Below are positions 1-9,129 of a stretch of 64,000 nt of DNA, piece by piece. Positions within the stretch are counted from its first letter, which is position 1. The number at the start of each line of letters is the position of its first letter. The notes under the pieces were generated by a model. The model had not been told where the DNA came from. It did no database searches and saw only the letters and a list, made by a program, of their open reading frames with translations. This DNA is from JACKJP01 sp050249695 (GTDB lineage: Bacteria > Pseudomonadota > Alphaproteobacteria > Rhizobiales > Tepidamorphaceae), in assembly GCA_050249695.1 (NCBI GenBank), contig JBFWQA010000001.1:930001-994000 (forward strand), given 5' to 3'. The position numbers were made by a program, and so were the translations under genes.

Positions 1-1148
1 AGAACGTCCTGTTCGGCGCGACGGCCGGCAATGTCCGCCCGGATCTCGTCAGTCACTTCCTCCAGCGGTTTCGTTCCGCCGGGCTCGATCTCCCCGACAT
101 TCACGATCACCGTCCCGAAACGCCCGTCGATGGGGGCGCTGGTCTCGCCCGTGGCAAGCGAGAAGGCCGCGTCCGCGACGGCCGGGTCGGCAATCTCGCT
201 CCGCGCCACCATGCCAAGATCGATATCATCGGGCTTCAGACCGCGCTCGAATGCTACGTCCTCGAAGCGCGCACCGGCATCGATGCGCCCGGCCACGGCC
301 TCAGCCTCGGACTTGTCGGCAAATACCATCTGTCGGACACGGCGGCGTTCCGGCGTGGTGAAGCGCTCCTTCTCGCGCTCGTAGGCTTCCCTGATATCCT
401 GTTCGCTGACGTCGACCGCCGAGGTCAGGTCCGCTGGTTCGACCTTGATTGCCTGCAACGCGCGATATTCCGGCGCGCGGAAATCCGACTTGTTTTCCTC
501 AAAATAGGTCCTCAGAGCCTCTTCGGCCGGGGCATCGGCGGTTCCCGCCTGCTCCTGTCCGACGATGAGGTATCGGAACTGACGCTTTTCGAAGCGGTAG
601 TTGCCGACGGCCTGGCGCAGCGGCTCGGGCACGGTCATTTCGCCGGCAACGCCATTGGCCAGCGCCTGACGTCCCATCAGCGCGCGGCGTTCGGCGATGA
701 ACCCGGCCTCGTTGTAGCCGAGCTGACGGAGCGCGGCTTCGAAATACTCGCGATCGAACTGTCCCGAGGCGTTGCGGAATGAAGGATCCTGACGAATGTT
801 CCGCGCGACGGCCTCGTCGGTGACGCGCAGGTTCTTCTGCGAGGCCGTCTCGTCAAGCGCCGCTTGCGCGGTGAGCTTGCCGAGCACGAGCCGGTCGAGC
901 CCGATGGAGCGCGCCATGGCAAAGCTGATCTGCTGCCCCAGCTCACGCGAACGGCGCTGGATCTCGAGCTGGAATTCACGCCGGAAGGTCTCCGCATCGA
1001 TCTCGGTGCCGCCCACACGCACGACGGCGCTGCCGCCATAGCCGCGAAAGATGTCAGCGATGCCCCACACGGCAAAGCTGAGAACGAGAATACCGATGAA
1101 GACCTTGGCAACCCAGGAACCGGCGCTGCGGCGCAGACTGTCGAGCAT
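1..1148 (-). CDS. ppiD: Peptidyl-prolyl cis-trans isomerase PpiD-like foldase (C-terminus outside window)
   Basis: I translated this gene directly from the minus strand. It opens with MLDSLRRSAGSWVAKVF, has one N-terminal membrane anchor at about residues 12-34, then a long SurA_N-like helical region and a parvulin-type rotamase domain near residues 265-370 (RRRVRQMVFADKSEAEAV, then an ATGETSAPI / FGTVIVNVGEI ending). That order is the PpiD/SurA_N_3 family of inner-membrane periplasmic chaperones that help outer-membrane protein folding. The reading frame stays open to base 1, so the C-terminus is missing. It is divergent from tpiA across about 264 nt. PpiD beside tpiA-secG is a common alphaproteobacterial arrangement. 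The family call is firm; the exact start is fairly sure because the ATG directly precedes the anchor. Confidence 0.87.
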   Translation of the reverse strand, partial: MLDSLRRSAGSWVAKVFIGILVLSFAVWGIADIFRGYGGSAVVRVGGTEIDAETFRREFQLEIQRRSRELGQQISFAMARSIGLDRLVLGKLTAQAALDETASQKNLRVTDEAVARNIRQDPSFRNASGQFDREYFEAALRQLGYNEAGFIAERRALMGRQALANGVAGEMTVPEPLRQAVGNYRFEKRQFRYLIVGQEQAGTADAPAEEALRTYFEENKSDFRAPEYRALQAIKVEPADLTSAVDVSEQDIREAYEREKERFTTPERRRVRQMVFADKSEAEAVAGRIDAGARFEDVAFERGLKPDDIDLGMVARSEIADPAVADAAFSLATGETSAPIDGRFGTVIVNVGEIEPGGTKPLEEVTDEIRADIAGRRAEQDV

Positions 1149-1412
1149 GTGCTTCCTTACATATTATCCGCCAGCGGGTTGTCCCCCGCCTTCGCGGCTC
1201 TTTTTGGCACGGGCGCCGGGCCCTTGAAAAGGCGGCGATACTAGAGTCTTTCGGTGCCGGATGGAAACGGTTCTGTTCGGCGGCCGGACGGGCACCCCTG
1301 CGGGAAGGCCGCGCGGGGCGTTCTGCCGGGCGCCGCAATGCCGGTTTCGGGGTTACGCCGGCGCCGAACCTCTGCTATCGCCATGCCGTTCACGGTGCCA
1401 GGGAGACAAGCG

Positions 1413-2171
1413 ATGACGCCCGACGTAAAGCCACTCGTTGCCGGCAATTGGAAAATGAACGGGACCACGGAATCGCTCGGACAATTGCACGAGATGGCGC
1501 GTCGGTATGGCGCGGCCCGGAACGCGAAGGTCGACCTCATGATCTGTCCACCGGCGACGCTGCTCGCATCTGCGGTCGAGGTGCTGGTCGATTCACCGAT
1601 CGCGATCGGCGGGCAGGATTGCCATGCCAGCGCCAGCGGCGCGCACACCGGCGACATTTCCGCCGAAATGCTGGCCGATTGCGGCGCGGCCGCGGTCATT
1701 GTCGGTCATTCGGAGCGCCGGGCGGATCATGGCGAGAGCGACGCCATAGTCAGGGCAAAGGCCGAGGCGGCGTGGCGGGCGAAGCTTACGTCGATCATCT
1801 GTGTCGGCGAGACGCGCCGCGAACGCGATGCGGGCAAGGCCGACGCGGTCGTATCGACCCAGCTTTCCGGTTCGGTACCGGATGGGGCCACCGCCGCCAG
1901 CACCGTCATCGCCTACGAACCCGTCTGGGCGATCGGCACGGGGCTGACGCCGACCGCCGGCGACGTCGAGGCGATGCACGCGATGATCCGCGCCCGCCTC
2001 GCCGGCAGGTTCGGCGCTGAGGGCAGGCGCATGCGTATTCTCTATGGCGGTTCTGTGAAACCGGACAACGCCGCGGCCCTGATGGGCGTCGCCAATGTGG
2101 ACGGTGCGCTTGTCGGCGGCGCCAGCTTGAAAGCGGACGACTTCATGGCCATCTCCGCGGTCTACGGCTGA
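1413..2171 (+). CDS. tpiA: Triose-phosphate isomerase
   Basis: This cytoplasmic glycolytic enzyme interconverts dihydroxyacetone phosphate and glyceraldehyde 3-phosphate. At 252 aa it has the expected length. The active-site lysine lies in GNWKMNG, the catalytic histidine in IVGHSERR, the catalytic glutamate in AYEPVWAIGTG, and the phosphate loop in LYGGSVKPDNA. The frame extends upstream, but the ATG at 1413, about a dozen residues before GNWKMNG and preceded by GGGAGACAAG, fits homologues. It heads a plus-strand run with secG, pyrG and kdsA. The 264 nt separating it from ppiD should hold both divergent promoters; I could not assign them confidently. Confidence 0.95.
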   Translation: MTPDVKPLVAGNWKMNGTTESLGQLHEMARRYGAARNAKVDLMICPPATLLASAVEVLVDSPIAIGGQDCHASASGAHTGDISAEMLADCGAAAVIVGHSERRADHGESDAIVRAKAEAAWRAKLTSIICVGETRRERDAGKADAVVSTQLSGSVPDGATAASTVIAYEPVWAIGTGLTPTAGDVEAMHAMIRARLAGRFGAEGRRMRILYGGSVKPDNAAALMGVANVDGALVGGASLKADDFMAISAVYG

Positions 2172-2240
2172 CGCTGGCCATCGCCGCCGCCATCGTGTAG
2201 AAGGCGGCCCAATTGTTTAGGAACGAGAACGGTCCGAGCC

Positions 2241-2687
2241 ATGGAAACGGTCATTATCGCCATCCACCTGATGATTGTCGTCGCGCTTGTCGGCGTCATT
2301 CTTCTGCAGAAATCGGAAGGCGGCGCCCTCGGCATCGGCGGCGGCGGCGGCGGTTTCATGACGGGCAGGGGCGCGGCGAATGCGCTCACCCGCACGACCA
2401 CCTGGCTGGCGGCGGCGTTCTTCGTCACCAGCATCGGCCTGACGATCCTTCATCGCACGACGGGCGATGCGCCCTCCATTCTGGACCGCAGTCCCGCGGC
2501 GCCGGGGTCGTCGCAGCCTGCCGCGCCGACCGGGGGGCAGACCGGGGGCAACATATTCGACCGGCTCGGTCAGCCGCAGCCCGCGGTGCCGCCGGCAACG
2601 GCACCGGACACGTCCGGCCAGCAGCCGGCTGCCCCGCCGTCTACAACGCCACAGCCTTCGGCGCCTCAGGTGCCGCAGTCCGAGTAA
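2241..2687 (+). CDS. secG: Preprotein translocase subunit SecG
   Basis: SecG is the small accessory subunit of the SecYEG channel in the inner membrane. The 148-aa product has the SecG pattern: a first membrane helix at about residues 3-22, the conserved LLQKSEGGALG turn, a glycine-rich cytoplasmic stretch, and a second helix at about 51-70. The C-terminal 60 or so residues are a Pro/Ala/Gln-rich low-complexity tail, common in alphaproteobacterial SecG and not needed for the core fold. It follows tpiA by 69 nt and is followed by a strong terminator-like hairpin. Confidence 0.93.
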   Translation: METVIIAIHLMIVVALVGVILLQKSEGGALGIGGGGGGFMTGRGAANALTRTTTWLAAAFFVTSIGLTILHRTTGDAPSILDRSPAAPGSSQPAAPTGGQTGGNIFDRLGQPQPAVPPATAPDTSGQQPAAPPSTTPQPSAPQVPQSE

Positions 2688-2706
2688 AAGGACATTTCGC
2701 ATGGCG

Positions 2707-2758
2707 GCGCCCGCCCGGCTGATCCAACTGGGGACAAGCCGGCGGGCGCGGTCTTTTT
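2707..2758 (+). terminator. Strong GC hairpin plus T-run between secG and pyrG
   Basis: The left arm GCGCCCGCCCGGCT (2707-2720) pairs with AGCCGGCGGGCGC (2737-2749), giving 13 pairs with one bulged C and a 16-nt loop. Five T residues follow at 2754-2758. This is the form of a rho-independent terminator. It ends only 42 nt before the pyrG start, so it could end secG transcription or act as an attenuator in front of pyrG. Confidence 0.75.
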
Positions 2759-2800
2759 CAGCTTCCCGAATCGCGATGGGCCGGATTACTGTCAAATTCC

Positions 2801-4432
2801 ATGGCGCGGTATATTTTCATCACCGGCGGCGTGGTTTCTTCGCTCGGTAAAGGCTTGGCTTCGGCGGCGCTCGGAGCGCTGCTGCAGGCGCGTGGATTCT
2901 CCGTCCGTCTCAAGAAGCTGGATCCCTATCTGAACGTGGATCCGGGGACGATGAGCCCGTATCAGCACGGCGAGGTGTTCGTCACCGATGACGGCGCCGA
3001 AACCGATCTGGATCTCGGGCATTACGAGCGCTTCACCGGGGTCTCGGCCGCGCAGAGCGATAACATCACTACCGGCCGCATCTATCAGGAGATCATCGCC
3101 AAGGAGCGGCGCGGCGACTATCTCGGCGCCACCGTGCAGGTCATCCCGCACGTCACGGACGCGATCAAGAATTTCGTCCTGACCGGAAATGAGAGCGTCG
3201 ATTTCGTCCTCTGCGAGATCGGCGGCACCGTCGGCGACATCGAGGGCCTGCCGTTCTTCGAGGCGATCCGCCAGCTCGGGCAGGAACTGCCGCGCGGCGA
3301 GGCGATCTTCATTCATCTGACGCTGCTCCCCTTCATCCCCTCGGCCGGGGAGATGAAGACCAAGCCGACGCAGCACTCGGTGAAGGAGCTGCGTTCCATC
3401 GGCATCCAGCCGAACATCCTGCTTTGCCGCTGCGACCGGCCGATCCCGGTGGAAGAACGCCGCAAGCTGGCGCTGTTCTGCAATGTGCGCCCGGAAGCCG
3501 TCATTCAGGCTCTGGACGTCGACACGATCTACGCCGTTCCGCTCGCCTATCATGAGGAAGGCCTGGATGCCGAAGTGCTGCGCGCCTTCTCGATCGATCC
3601 CGCCCCCTCGCACCCCGATCTGGCGCGGTGGGAAGAGATCGCCGACCGGATACGCAATCCGGAAGGCGAGGTGACGATCGCGATCGTCGGCAAGTATACG
3701 GGCCTGAAGGACGCCTACAAGTCGCTTTACGAGGCGCTCGTCCATGGCGGGATCGCCAATCGCGTCAGGGTCAAGGTGGAGTGGATCGAGTCGGAAGTCT
3801 TCGAGCAGGAAGACCCCGCACCCTGGCTGCAGAATGTCCATGGCATCCTGGTGCCCGGCGGCTTCGGCCAGCGCGGCGCCGAGGGCAAGATCAAGGCCGC
3901 CAAGTTCGCGCGCGAGCGGCGCGTACCCTATTTCGGTATCTGTTTCGGCATGCAGATGGCGGTAATCGAGGCGGCGCGCTCGCTCGCCGGCATCCAGGGG
4001 GCCAATTCGACCGAATTCGGCGCAACCGACCAGCCGATCGTCGCGCTTATGACGGAATGGCTAAAGGGCAATCAGCTGGAGACCCGGCAGGCTGCCGGCG
4101 ACCTCGGCGGTACGATGCGGCTGGGGGCATATGATGCCAAGCTTGCCCCCGGGTCACGGATTGCGGATATTTACGGCAACACGGAAATATCCGAGCGGCA
4201 CCGCCACCGGTATGAAGTGAACATGGCTTATCGCGAACAGCTTGAACGTGGCGGCATGAGTTTCTGCGGCGTTTCGCCGGATGGCATCCTGCCCGAGACG
4301 GTGGAGTATCCCGACCACCCGTGGTTCATCGGGGTTCAATACCATCCGGAGCTGAAAAGCCGGCCTTTCGCCCCGCACCCGCTATTCGCATCCTTCATCG
4401 AAGCGGCGCTCGAACAATCCAGGCTCGTATAG
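2801..4432 (+). CDS. pyrG: CTP synthase
   Basis: CTP synthase makes CTP from UTP, ATP and glutamine, the last step of pyrimidine nucleotide synthesis. The 543-aa protein has the N-terminal synthetase domain (GGVVSSLGKGLASAALG at the start, then the DPYLNVDPGTMSPYQHGEV region) and a C-terminal class I glutamine amidotransferase domain from about residue 290. The nucleophilic cysteine is in YFGICFGMQ and the His/Glu pair is in GVQYHPELKSRPF. Length and motifs are standard. A terminator-like hairpin lies just upstream and the VOC gene starts 4 nt after its stop. Confidence 0.97.
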   Translation: MARYIFITGGVVSSLGKGLASAALGALLQARGFSVRLKKLDPYLNVDPGTMSPYQHGEVFVTDDGAETDLDLGHYERFTGVSAAQSDNITTGRIYQEIIAKERRGDYLGATVQVIPHVTDAIKNFVLTGNESVDFVLCEIGGTVGDIEGLPFFEAIRQLGQELPRGEAIFIHLTLLPFIPSAGEMKTKPTQHSVKELRSIGIQPNILLCRCDRPIPVEERRKLALFCNVRPEAVIQALDVDTIYAVPLAYHEEGLDAEVLRAFSIDPAPSHPDLARWEEIADRIRNPEGEVTIAIVGKYTGLKDAYKSLYEALVHGGIANRVRVKVEWIESEVFEQEDPAPWLQNVHGILVPGGFGQRGAEGKIKAAKFARERRVPYFGICFGMQMAVIEAARSLAGIQGANSTEFGATDQPIVALMTEWLKGNQLETRQAAGDLGGTMRLGAYDAKLAPGSRIADIYGNTEISERHRHRYEVNMAYREQLERGGMSFCGVSPDGILPETVEYPDHPWFIGVQYHPELKSRPFAPHPLFASFIEAALEQSRLV

Positions 4433-4436
4433 ACCC

Positions 4437-5318
4437 ATGCAGCGCGGCATCGACCACCTCGTTTGGGCCGTCCACGGCATGGACCATGCCCGCGAGGTAT
4501 TCACGCGCATGGGGTTCACACTGACGCCGATCAACCGGCATCCTTTCGGCACCATCAATTCGCTCATCCAGCTTCAGGGCAATTTCATCGAATTGCTCGG
4601 CGCGGAAGATCCCGACCTGATGCCCGACGGCAAACCCGGCGCGTTCAACTGGCCGCGCTACAATTATCTCTATCTGGAGCGCCATGAAGGGCTGAGCATG
4701 CTGGCCCTCGAGAGTGCCGACGCCAACGCCGATGCCGCGGCGTTCGCCAGAGGCGGCGTGCAGGCCTACCTGCCGTTTGAATTCTCCCGAGAAGCCGGTC
4801 TGCCCGATGGCGGGTCGGCGACCGTCGGGTTCCGGCTCGCCTTCGCCAGCGACCGTTACATGCCCGAGGCGATGTTTTTCGCCTGCCAGCAACTCGCGCC
4901 GCACCATTTCTGGCAGCCAGCCTTTCAGCGCCACGACAATTCGGCGCAGCGGGTGGTGGAAGTGACGATGATCGCCGACGAACCGGTCGATATCCACCGT
5001 TTCCTGGAGATCGTCACCGGCAACCGGTCGATCCGCGCCAGCAGCATGGGCCTGCAGGTCGAAACGCCCAGAGGGCGCATCAGCGTTCTGACCCGCCGCG
5101 CGGCCTCTTCGATCTGGGGAGACGCGGTTGACGCGGACTCCTTCGGGGCACCCCGTTTTGCCGCCTGCGCAATCGGTGTTGAGGATCTCGGCAAGACCCG
5201 CGCATGCCTGCAACGAGGCGAAATTTCGTTTGAGGATGCGGACGGCAGGTTGGTCGTGCCGGCGACGCAAGGCTTCGGCGCGGCAATTGCGTTCATTACG
5301 GACAAGGGAAGGCCGTGA
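4437..5318 (+). CDS. VOC (glyoxalase-like) family protein
   Basis: This 293-aa protein starts with GIDHLVWAVHGMDHAREVF, the opening strand and helix of a vicinal-oxygen-chelate (glyoxalase/dioxygenase) fold. The arrangement suggests the Glyoxalase_3-like group: one complete module in the first half and a weaker second one (ACAIGVEDLGKTRACLQRG near residue 240). No substrate can be read from the sequence. It is packed between pyrG (4 nt gap) and kdsA (overlapping start), so it is co-transcribed with them. The tie to CTP or KDO metabolism is positional only. Confidence 0.8.
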   Translation: MQRGIDHLVWAVHGMDHAREVFTRMGFTLTPINRHPFGTINSLIQLQGNFIELLGAEDPDLMPDGKPGAFNWPRYNYLYLERHEGLSMLALESADANADAAAFARGGVQAYLPFEFSREAGLPDGGSATVGFRLAFASDRYMPEAMFFACQQLAPHHFWQPAFQRHDNSAQRVVEVTMIADEPVDIHRFLEIVTGNRSIRASSMGLQVETPRGRISVLTRRAASSIWGDAVDADSFGAPRFAACAIGVEDLGKTRACLQRGEISFEDADGRLVVPATQGFGAAIAFITDKGRP

Positions 5319-6154
5319 TGCAGCCGGATCGCGTCGTCGGCGTCGGAAATGCGGTCTTCTCAAACGAGGGCGCACTCAGCCTGATCGCCGGTCCCTGCCA
5401 GATGGAAAGCCGTGGACATGCGCTGGAGACGGCGTCGGCGCTGAAGGAAATCGCCGCCCGCTGCGGCATCGGCCTCGTCTACAAATCCTCGTTCGACAAG
5501 GCCAATCGCACCAGCCTGAATGCGGCAAGGGGCATCGGCATGGACAAGGCGCTGCCGATATTCGCCGAAATCCGTGAAAGCCTGGGGCTGCCGGTTCTGA
5601 CCGACGTGCATGACGCGGGGCAATGCGCGGCTGTGGCGGAAGCGGTGGACATACTTCAGATTCCGGCCTTCCTTTGCCGGCAGACAGACCTACTGATCGC
5701 GGCGGCGCGAACAGGCCGCGTCGTCAACATCAAGAAGGGCCAGTTCCTCGCGCCCTGGGACATGAAGAATGTGGTGGCCAAGGTCACGGGCGCGGGAAAT
5801 CCCAAGGTTCTGGTGACCGAACGAGGGGTTTCCTTCGGCTACAATACGCTCGTCAGCGATATGCGGGCATTGCCGGTTCTCGCTGAAACCGGTTGCCCGG
5901 TGATTTTCGATGCCACCCATTCCGTGCAGCAACCCGGCGGGCAGGGGACGGCCTCGGGAGGCCAGCGCGAGTTTGTGCCCGTCCTTGCCCGCGCCGCGGT
6001 CGCCGTCGGTGTGGCCGGCGTGTTCGTCGAAACACATCCTGACCCCGACAATGCGCCCTCTGACGGCCCCAACATGATGCCGATCAGTCAGATGGAAGAG
6101 CTCATCCGCACGCTGATGGCATTCGATGCGCTCGCCAAGGGCAGGGATGCATGA
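5318..6154 (+). CDS. kdsA: 2-dehydro-3-deoxyphosphooctonate aldolase (KDO8P synthase)
   Basis: KdsA condenses phosphoenolpyruvate and arabinose 5-phosphate to KDO 8-phosphate for the lipopolysaccharide inner core, so the organism is Gram-negative with KDO-type LPS. The 278-aa product has LIAGPCQMES near the N-terminus, YKSSFDKANRTS, NIKKGQFLAPWDM and DATHSVQQPGG, the usual family signatures. I place the start at the ATG at 5318, which overlaps the upstream stop and follows a GGGAAGG Shine-Dalgarno; a GTG three bases earlier is also possible. It overlaps the next gene by 4 nt. Confidence 0.95.
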   Translation: MQPDRVVGVGNAVFSNEGALSLIAGPCQMESRGHALETASALKEIAARCGIGLVYKSSFDKANRTSLNAARGIGMDKALPIFAEIRESLGLPVLTDVHDAGQCAAVAEAVDILQIPAFLCRQTDLLIAAARTGRVVNIKKGQFLAPWDMKNVVAKVTGAGNPKVLVTERGVSFGYNTLVSDMRALPVLAETGCPVIFDATHSVQQPGGQGTASGGQREFVPVLARAAVAVGVAGVFVETHPDPDNAPSDGPNMMPISQMEELIRTLMAFDALAKGRDA

Positions 6155-7350
6155 GTGCGGATAATTCCGCGCGCCCGAGCCTCACGCCGCAGACGCGGCT
6201 GATCCTGATCACCGTCGCCATCATCGGATTTGCCTGCTCGATGCCGTTCCGCTGCCTCGATCCGGTGGTGCCGCAGATCGCGAAGCAGTTCCATATCGAC
6301 GATCATCAGGCAGGGCTCGTGATCTTCGCCTTCGCACTGCCCTACGCACTGGCCCAGCCGATCCTCGGACCGATAGCCGATCTTTTCGGCAAGCTGCGCA
6401 CGATCAAGATTTGCGTTTTCGTGCTCGCCGCAATGCTGCTCACCAGCATGATCGCGCCGACCTTCGACCTGTTGCTGGTCACGCGAGTCCTCCAGGGCAT
6501 CGTGGCCGGCGGTATTTTTCCGATCAGCGTCGCTGTCGTGAGCGATGTGGTTCCGCTGCAGCATCGTCAGGTCATCGCGAGCCGCATCATGGCAACATCG
6601 ATTTCAGGCAATCTGGCGGGCGCGGTATCGGGCGGACTGTTCGGCGACTTCCTCGACTGGCGCTACGTGATGCTGCTTCTGTCGGTCTGCATCACGATTG
6701 CGGGTATCTTTGCGGCGCTCGGCCTGCGCGGCATCAGGCCGCCCAAGAAGGATATCCGCCTGTCGACGGTTCTCGCCGGCTACCGGGCGATCTTCACCCA
6801 TCGTGACAGCTATATCTGTTATCCGGCGACTTTCGTGGAGGGGATGTGCATCCTCGGGATTACCCCTTTCGTCGCAACGCTGCTCGCGCAACAGGGCGAG
6901 ACGCGCTACTCGATCGCGGGGCTTTGCCTGGCGCTGTTCGGGTTGGGGGGCGTCGTCTACGCTTCCGTCGTCGGCCGGCTCCTGCCGGTGCTGCGCGAGC
7001 GCGGGATGATCCTGCTCGGCGGCGCGGTCGTATGTGCCGTGCTCGTCGCGATTGGTGCTTCGGCGCCGTGGCAGATCGAAGTTGCCCTGTTTCTGGTGAT
7101 GGGGACCGGTTTTTACATCTTCCATGGCTCCGTGCAGCTTTATACCACCGAGATTTCACAATCGGCGCGGACCACGGCGATGGCCGTCTATGCCACCTCT
7201 CTTTTCCTCGGGCAGTCGGCGGGGGTATTGGTCTATGGTTATATGCTTGACGCCGGTGACCGCCTTTCGACGCTGGCCGGCAGCGGACTGCTTTTCCTGG
7301 TGACCGGATTGTTCGCCGCCTTCGCGCTGCGCCCGCGCAACGATACCTGA
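6151..7350 (+). CDS. MFS transporter (first of a tandem pair)
   Basis: The 399-aa product is an inner-membrane major facilitator superfamily protein with about 12 predicted helices. The motif-A-like loop is present as GPIADLFGKLRTIKI between helices 2 and 3. The N-terminus carries FACSMPFRCLDPVVPQIAKQF. It resembles the multidrug/sugar efflux branch (DHA1/AraJ-like), but no substrate can be assigned. It overlaps the kdsA stop by 4 nt (ATGA), so it is translationally coupled to LPS synthesis genes. The next gene is a clear paralogue. Confidence 0.87.
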   Translation: MSADNSARPSLTPQTRLILITVAIIGFACSMPFRCLDPVVPQIAKQFHIDDHQAGLVIFAFALPYALAQPILGPIADLFGKLRTIKICVFVLAAMLLTSMIAPTFDLLLVTRVLQGIVAGGIFPISVAVVSDVVPLQHRQVIASRIMATSISGNLAGAVSGGLFGDFLDWRYVMLLLSVCITIAGIFAALGLRGIRPPKKDIRLSTVLAGYRAIFTHRDSYICYPATFVEGMCILGITPFVATLLAQQGETRYSIAGLCLALFGLGGVVYASVVGRLLPVLRERGMILLGGAVVCAVLVAIGASAPWQIEVALFLVMGTGFYIFHGSVQLYTTEISQSARTTAMAVYATSLFLGQSAGVLVYGYMLDAGDRLSTLAGSGLLFLVTGLFAAFALRPRNDT

Positions 7351-7410
7351 AACGAAGACGGCTGATCGGTCCGGAACCTCGCACATGCGCGGCAAACGAT
7401 GGGAGACAGG

Positions 7411-8601
7411 ATGAGCGACAAGGAGGATGCGGTTCAAGCGCGCATGCGACTGATCCTCGTCACGATGGCGGGAATCGGCTTTGCGAGCGCCATGCCGATC
7501 CGGTGCCTCGACCCCGTACTGCCGCAGATCGCGCGGGAATTCTCCATCAGCGATCATGACGCCGCCTATGCCGCTTTCGCCTTCGGTCTGCCCTTCGCGC
7601 TTGTGCAGCCGTTCCTCGGCCCGGTGGCCGACCTGTTCGGCAAGCTGAAGACGATCAAGATCTGCGTCTTTACGCTGGCATTGATGCTGCTTGCCAGCGC
7701 GCTGGCGCCGAATTTCTGGTCGTTGATCGTCGCTCGCGTTTTCCAGGGCATCGCTTCCGGCGGCATCTTTCCCATCAGCCTCGCGCTGGTCTCCGACATC
7801 GTTCCGTTGCGCCAGCGGCAGGTGCTCGCCAGCCGGATTATGGCGACCACGCTCACCGGCAACGTGCTCGGCGCAACCGTCGGCGGCGTCATCGGCGATT
7901 TCGCCGGGTGGCGGACGACGATGCTCTTGCTTTTCGTCCTGATCTTCATCGCCGGCGGTCTGGGTGCCTATAGCCTCAGAGGCATCAAGCCGCAGCCGAA
8001 GAAATTCCAGTTGGCCAATCTGATGCGGGGATACACGGCGATCTTCCGCAACCCCATCAGTCATATCTGCTACCCGATAACGGTGCTGGAAGGCATTTGC
8101 GTATTCGGTTTCCTCCCCTTCGTCGCGACGCTGCTTGCCCAGCAGGGGGAACCGCGGTTCTCGGTGGCCGGGTTGCTGCTCGGATGCTTCGCGCTTGGCG
8201 GCGTGGTCTATGCCATAAGCGTCAGTCACCTGTTGCGTTTTCTGCGCGAACGCGGGGTGATTTTGCTTGGCGGGTTTCTGATGGCCAGCCAGATGACGCT
8301 GTTCGCACTGGAAATTCCCTGGCAGTACGGCATTGCCGGCTTTCTCGCGCTTGGCTGGGGTCTGTACATGTACCACGGTACCGTCCAGATCTATGTCACG
8401 GAGATCGCACCTGAATTCCGATCGACGGCGACGGCGCTCTATGCAACCTCGGTTTTCATGGGGCAGGCGATTGGCATCGTGATCTATGGGCAGCTTCTGG
8501 AGACCGTCGGCCGGGTCCCCTCGCTGGTCGGCGGCGGGATGGTGATGGTGATGTGCGCTGTGATCGGAGCGTCACTTCTGCGCAACCGCGAGCGGGATTG
8601 A
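7411..8601 (+). CDS. MFS transporter (second of a tandem pair)
   Basis: This 396-aa inner-membrane transporter is a tandem paralogue of the previous gene. Long blocks match nearly residue for residue, for example MPIRCLDPVLPQIAREF, GPVADLFGKLKTIKICVF and the VFQGIASGGIFPIS helix. About 12 membrane helices are expected. I prefer the ATG at 7411 because GGGAGACAGG sits directly before it; an in-frame ATG at 7399 overlaps that site. It is convergent with queF, with 15 nt between their ends. Confidence 0.86.
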   Translation: MSDKEDAVQARMRLILVTMAGIGFASAMPIRCLDPVLPQIAREFSISDHDAAYAAFAFGLPFALVQPFLGPVADLFGKLKTIKICVFTLALMLLASALAPNFWSLIVARVFQGIASGGIFPISLALVSDIVPLRQRQVLASRIMATTLTGNVLGATVGGVIGDFAGWRTTMLLLFVLIFIAGGLGAYSLRGIKPQPKKFQLANLMRGYTAIFRNPISHICYPITVLEGICVFGFLPFVATLLAQQGEPRFSVAGLLLGCFALGGVVYAISVSHLLRFLRERGVILLGGFLMASQMTLFALEIPWQYGIAGFLALGWGLYMYHGTVQIYVTEIAPEFRSTATALYATSVFMGQAIGIVIYGQLLETVGRVPSLVGGGMVMVMCAVIGASLLRNRERD

Positions 8602-8616
8602 CGCCGAGCCTTGCTT

Positions 8617-9063
8617 TCAACCCCTGCCGCGATAGGGGCTGACACCGGTTTCGGGAAGCCAGATTCCCTCAGCAAGGATGCCCGTCTGCCAGAACACGTC
8701 GATCGGAATGCCGCCGCGCGGGAACCAGTAGCCCGCGATACGCAGGTAGCGCGGCTCGATGGCTTGGGCGATCCGTTTGCCGATCATAACCGTGCAGCTT
8801 TCGTGGAACGCTCCGTGATTGCGGAAAGATGCCATGAACAGCTTGAGCGATTTGGATTCCAGCAGGTGCTTGTCCGGCACGTAGTCAATGACGATGTGGG
8901 CAAAGTCAGGCTGGCCCGTTTCGGGGCACAGGGTCGTGAATTCCGGACATGTAAATCGCGCCACATAGTTCTCGTCCGGAAAATCGTTGGGCACAGCATC
9001 GAGGCGGGCTTCATCCGGGGAGGCCGGGATGGCGGCCTTCCGGCCCAGTTGAAGGTCAGCCAT
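8617..9063 (-). CDS. queF: NADPH-dependent 7-cyano-7-deazaguanine reductase
   Basis: QueF reduces preQ0 to preQ1 in queuosine tRNA modification. The 148-aa form is the short single-domain (YkvM) type. It carries the nucleophilic cysteine in RFTCPEFTTLCPETGQPDF, the NADPH/substrate motif ESKSLKLFMASFRNHGAFHE with the conserved H-E pair, and the RYLRIAGYWFPRGG ending. The frame extends further upstream, but the ATG at 9063 (MADLQLGRK) gives the family length and sits behind GCAGGAGC. It is divergent from eno. I found no preQ1-riboswitch-like pseudoknot in its short leader. Confidence 0.95.
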   Translation of the reverse strand: MADLQLGRKAAIPASPDEARLDAVPNDFPDENYVARFTCPEFTTLCPETGQPDFAHIVIDYVPDKHLLESKSLKLFMASFRNHGAFHESCTVMIGKRIAQAIEPRYLRIAGYWFPRGGIPIDVFWQTGILAEGIWLPETGVSPYRGRG

Positions 9064-9129
9064 GCAATGCTCCTGCTTGTGCCCGCGGGACGGTATCGTG
9101 GGTGCATCCAACGCACACTTCACAAGCCT

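Noticed and set aside
2792..3841. A 349-codon antisense frame in pyrG
   Set aside because: Antisense shadow of a highly conserved enzyme.
7156..8376. A 406-codon open frame antisense to the second MFS gene
   Set aside because: It is antisense to a transporter with clear motifs and has a shadow-like charged composition.
8624..8642. CCCCT/AGGGG hairpin at the convergent end of the second MFS gene and queF as a bidirectional terminator
   Set aside because: The stem is only 5 bp, has no T-run, and lies in the queF coding sequence.
9064..9129. A preQ1 riboswitch in the queF leader
   Set aside because: No conserved hairpin with an A-rich tail was seen, and the leader is short.
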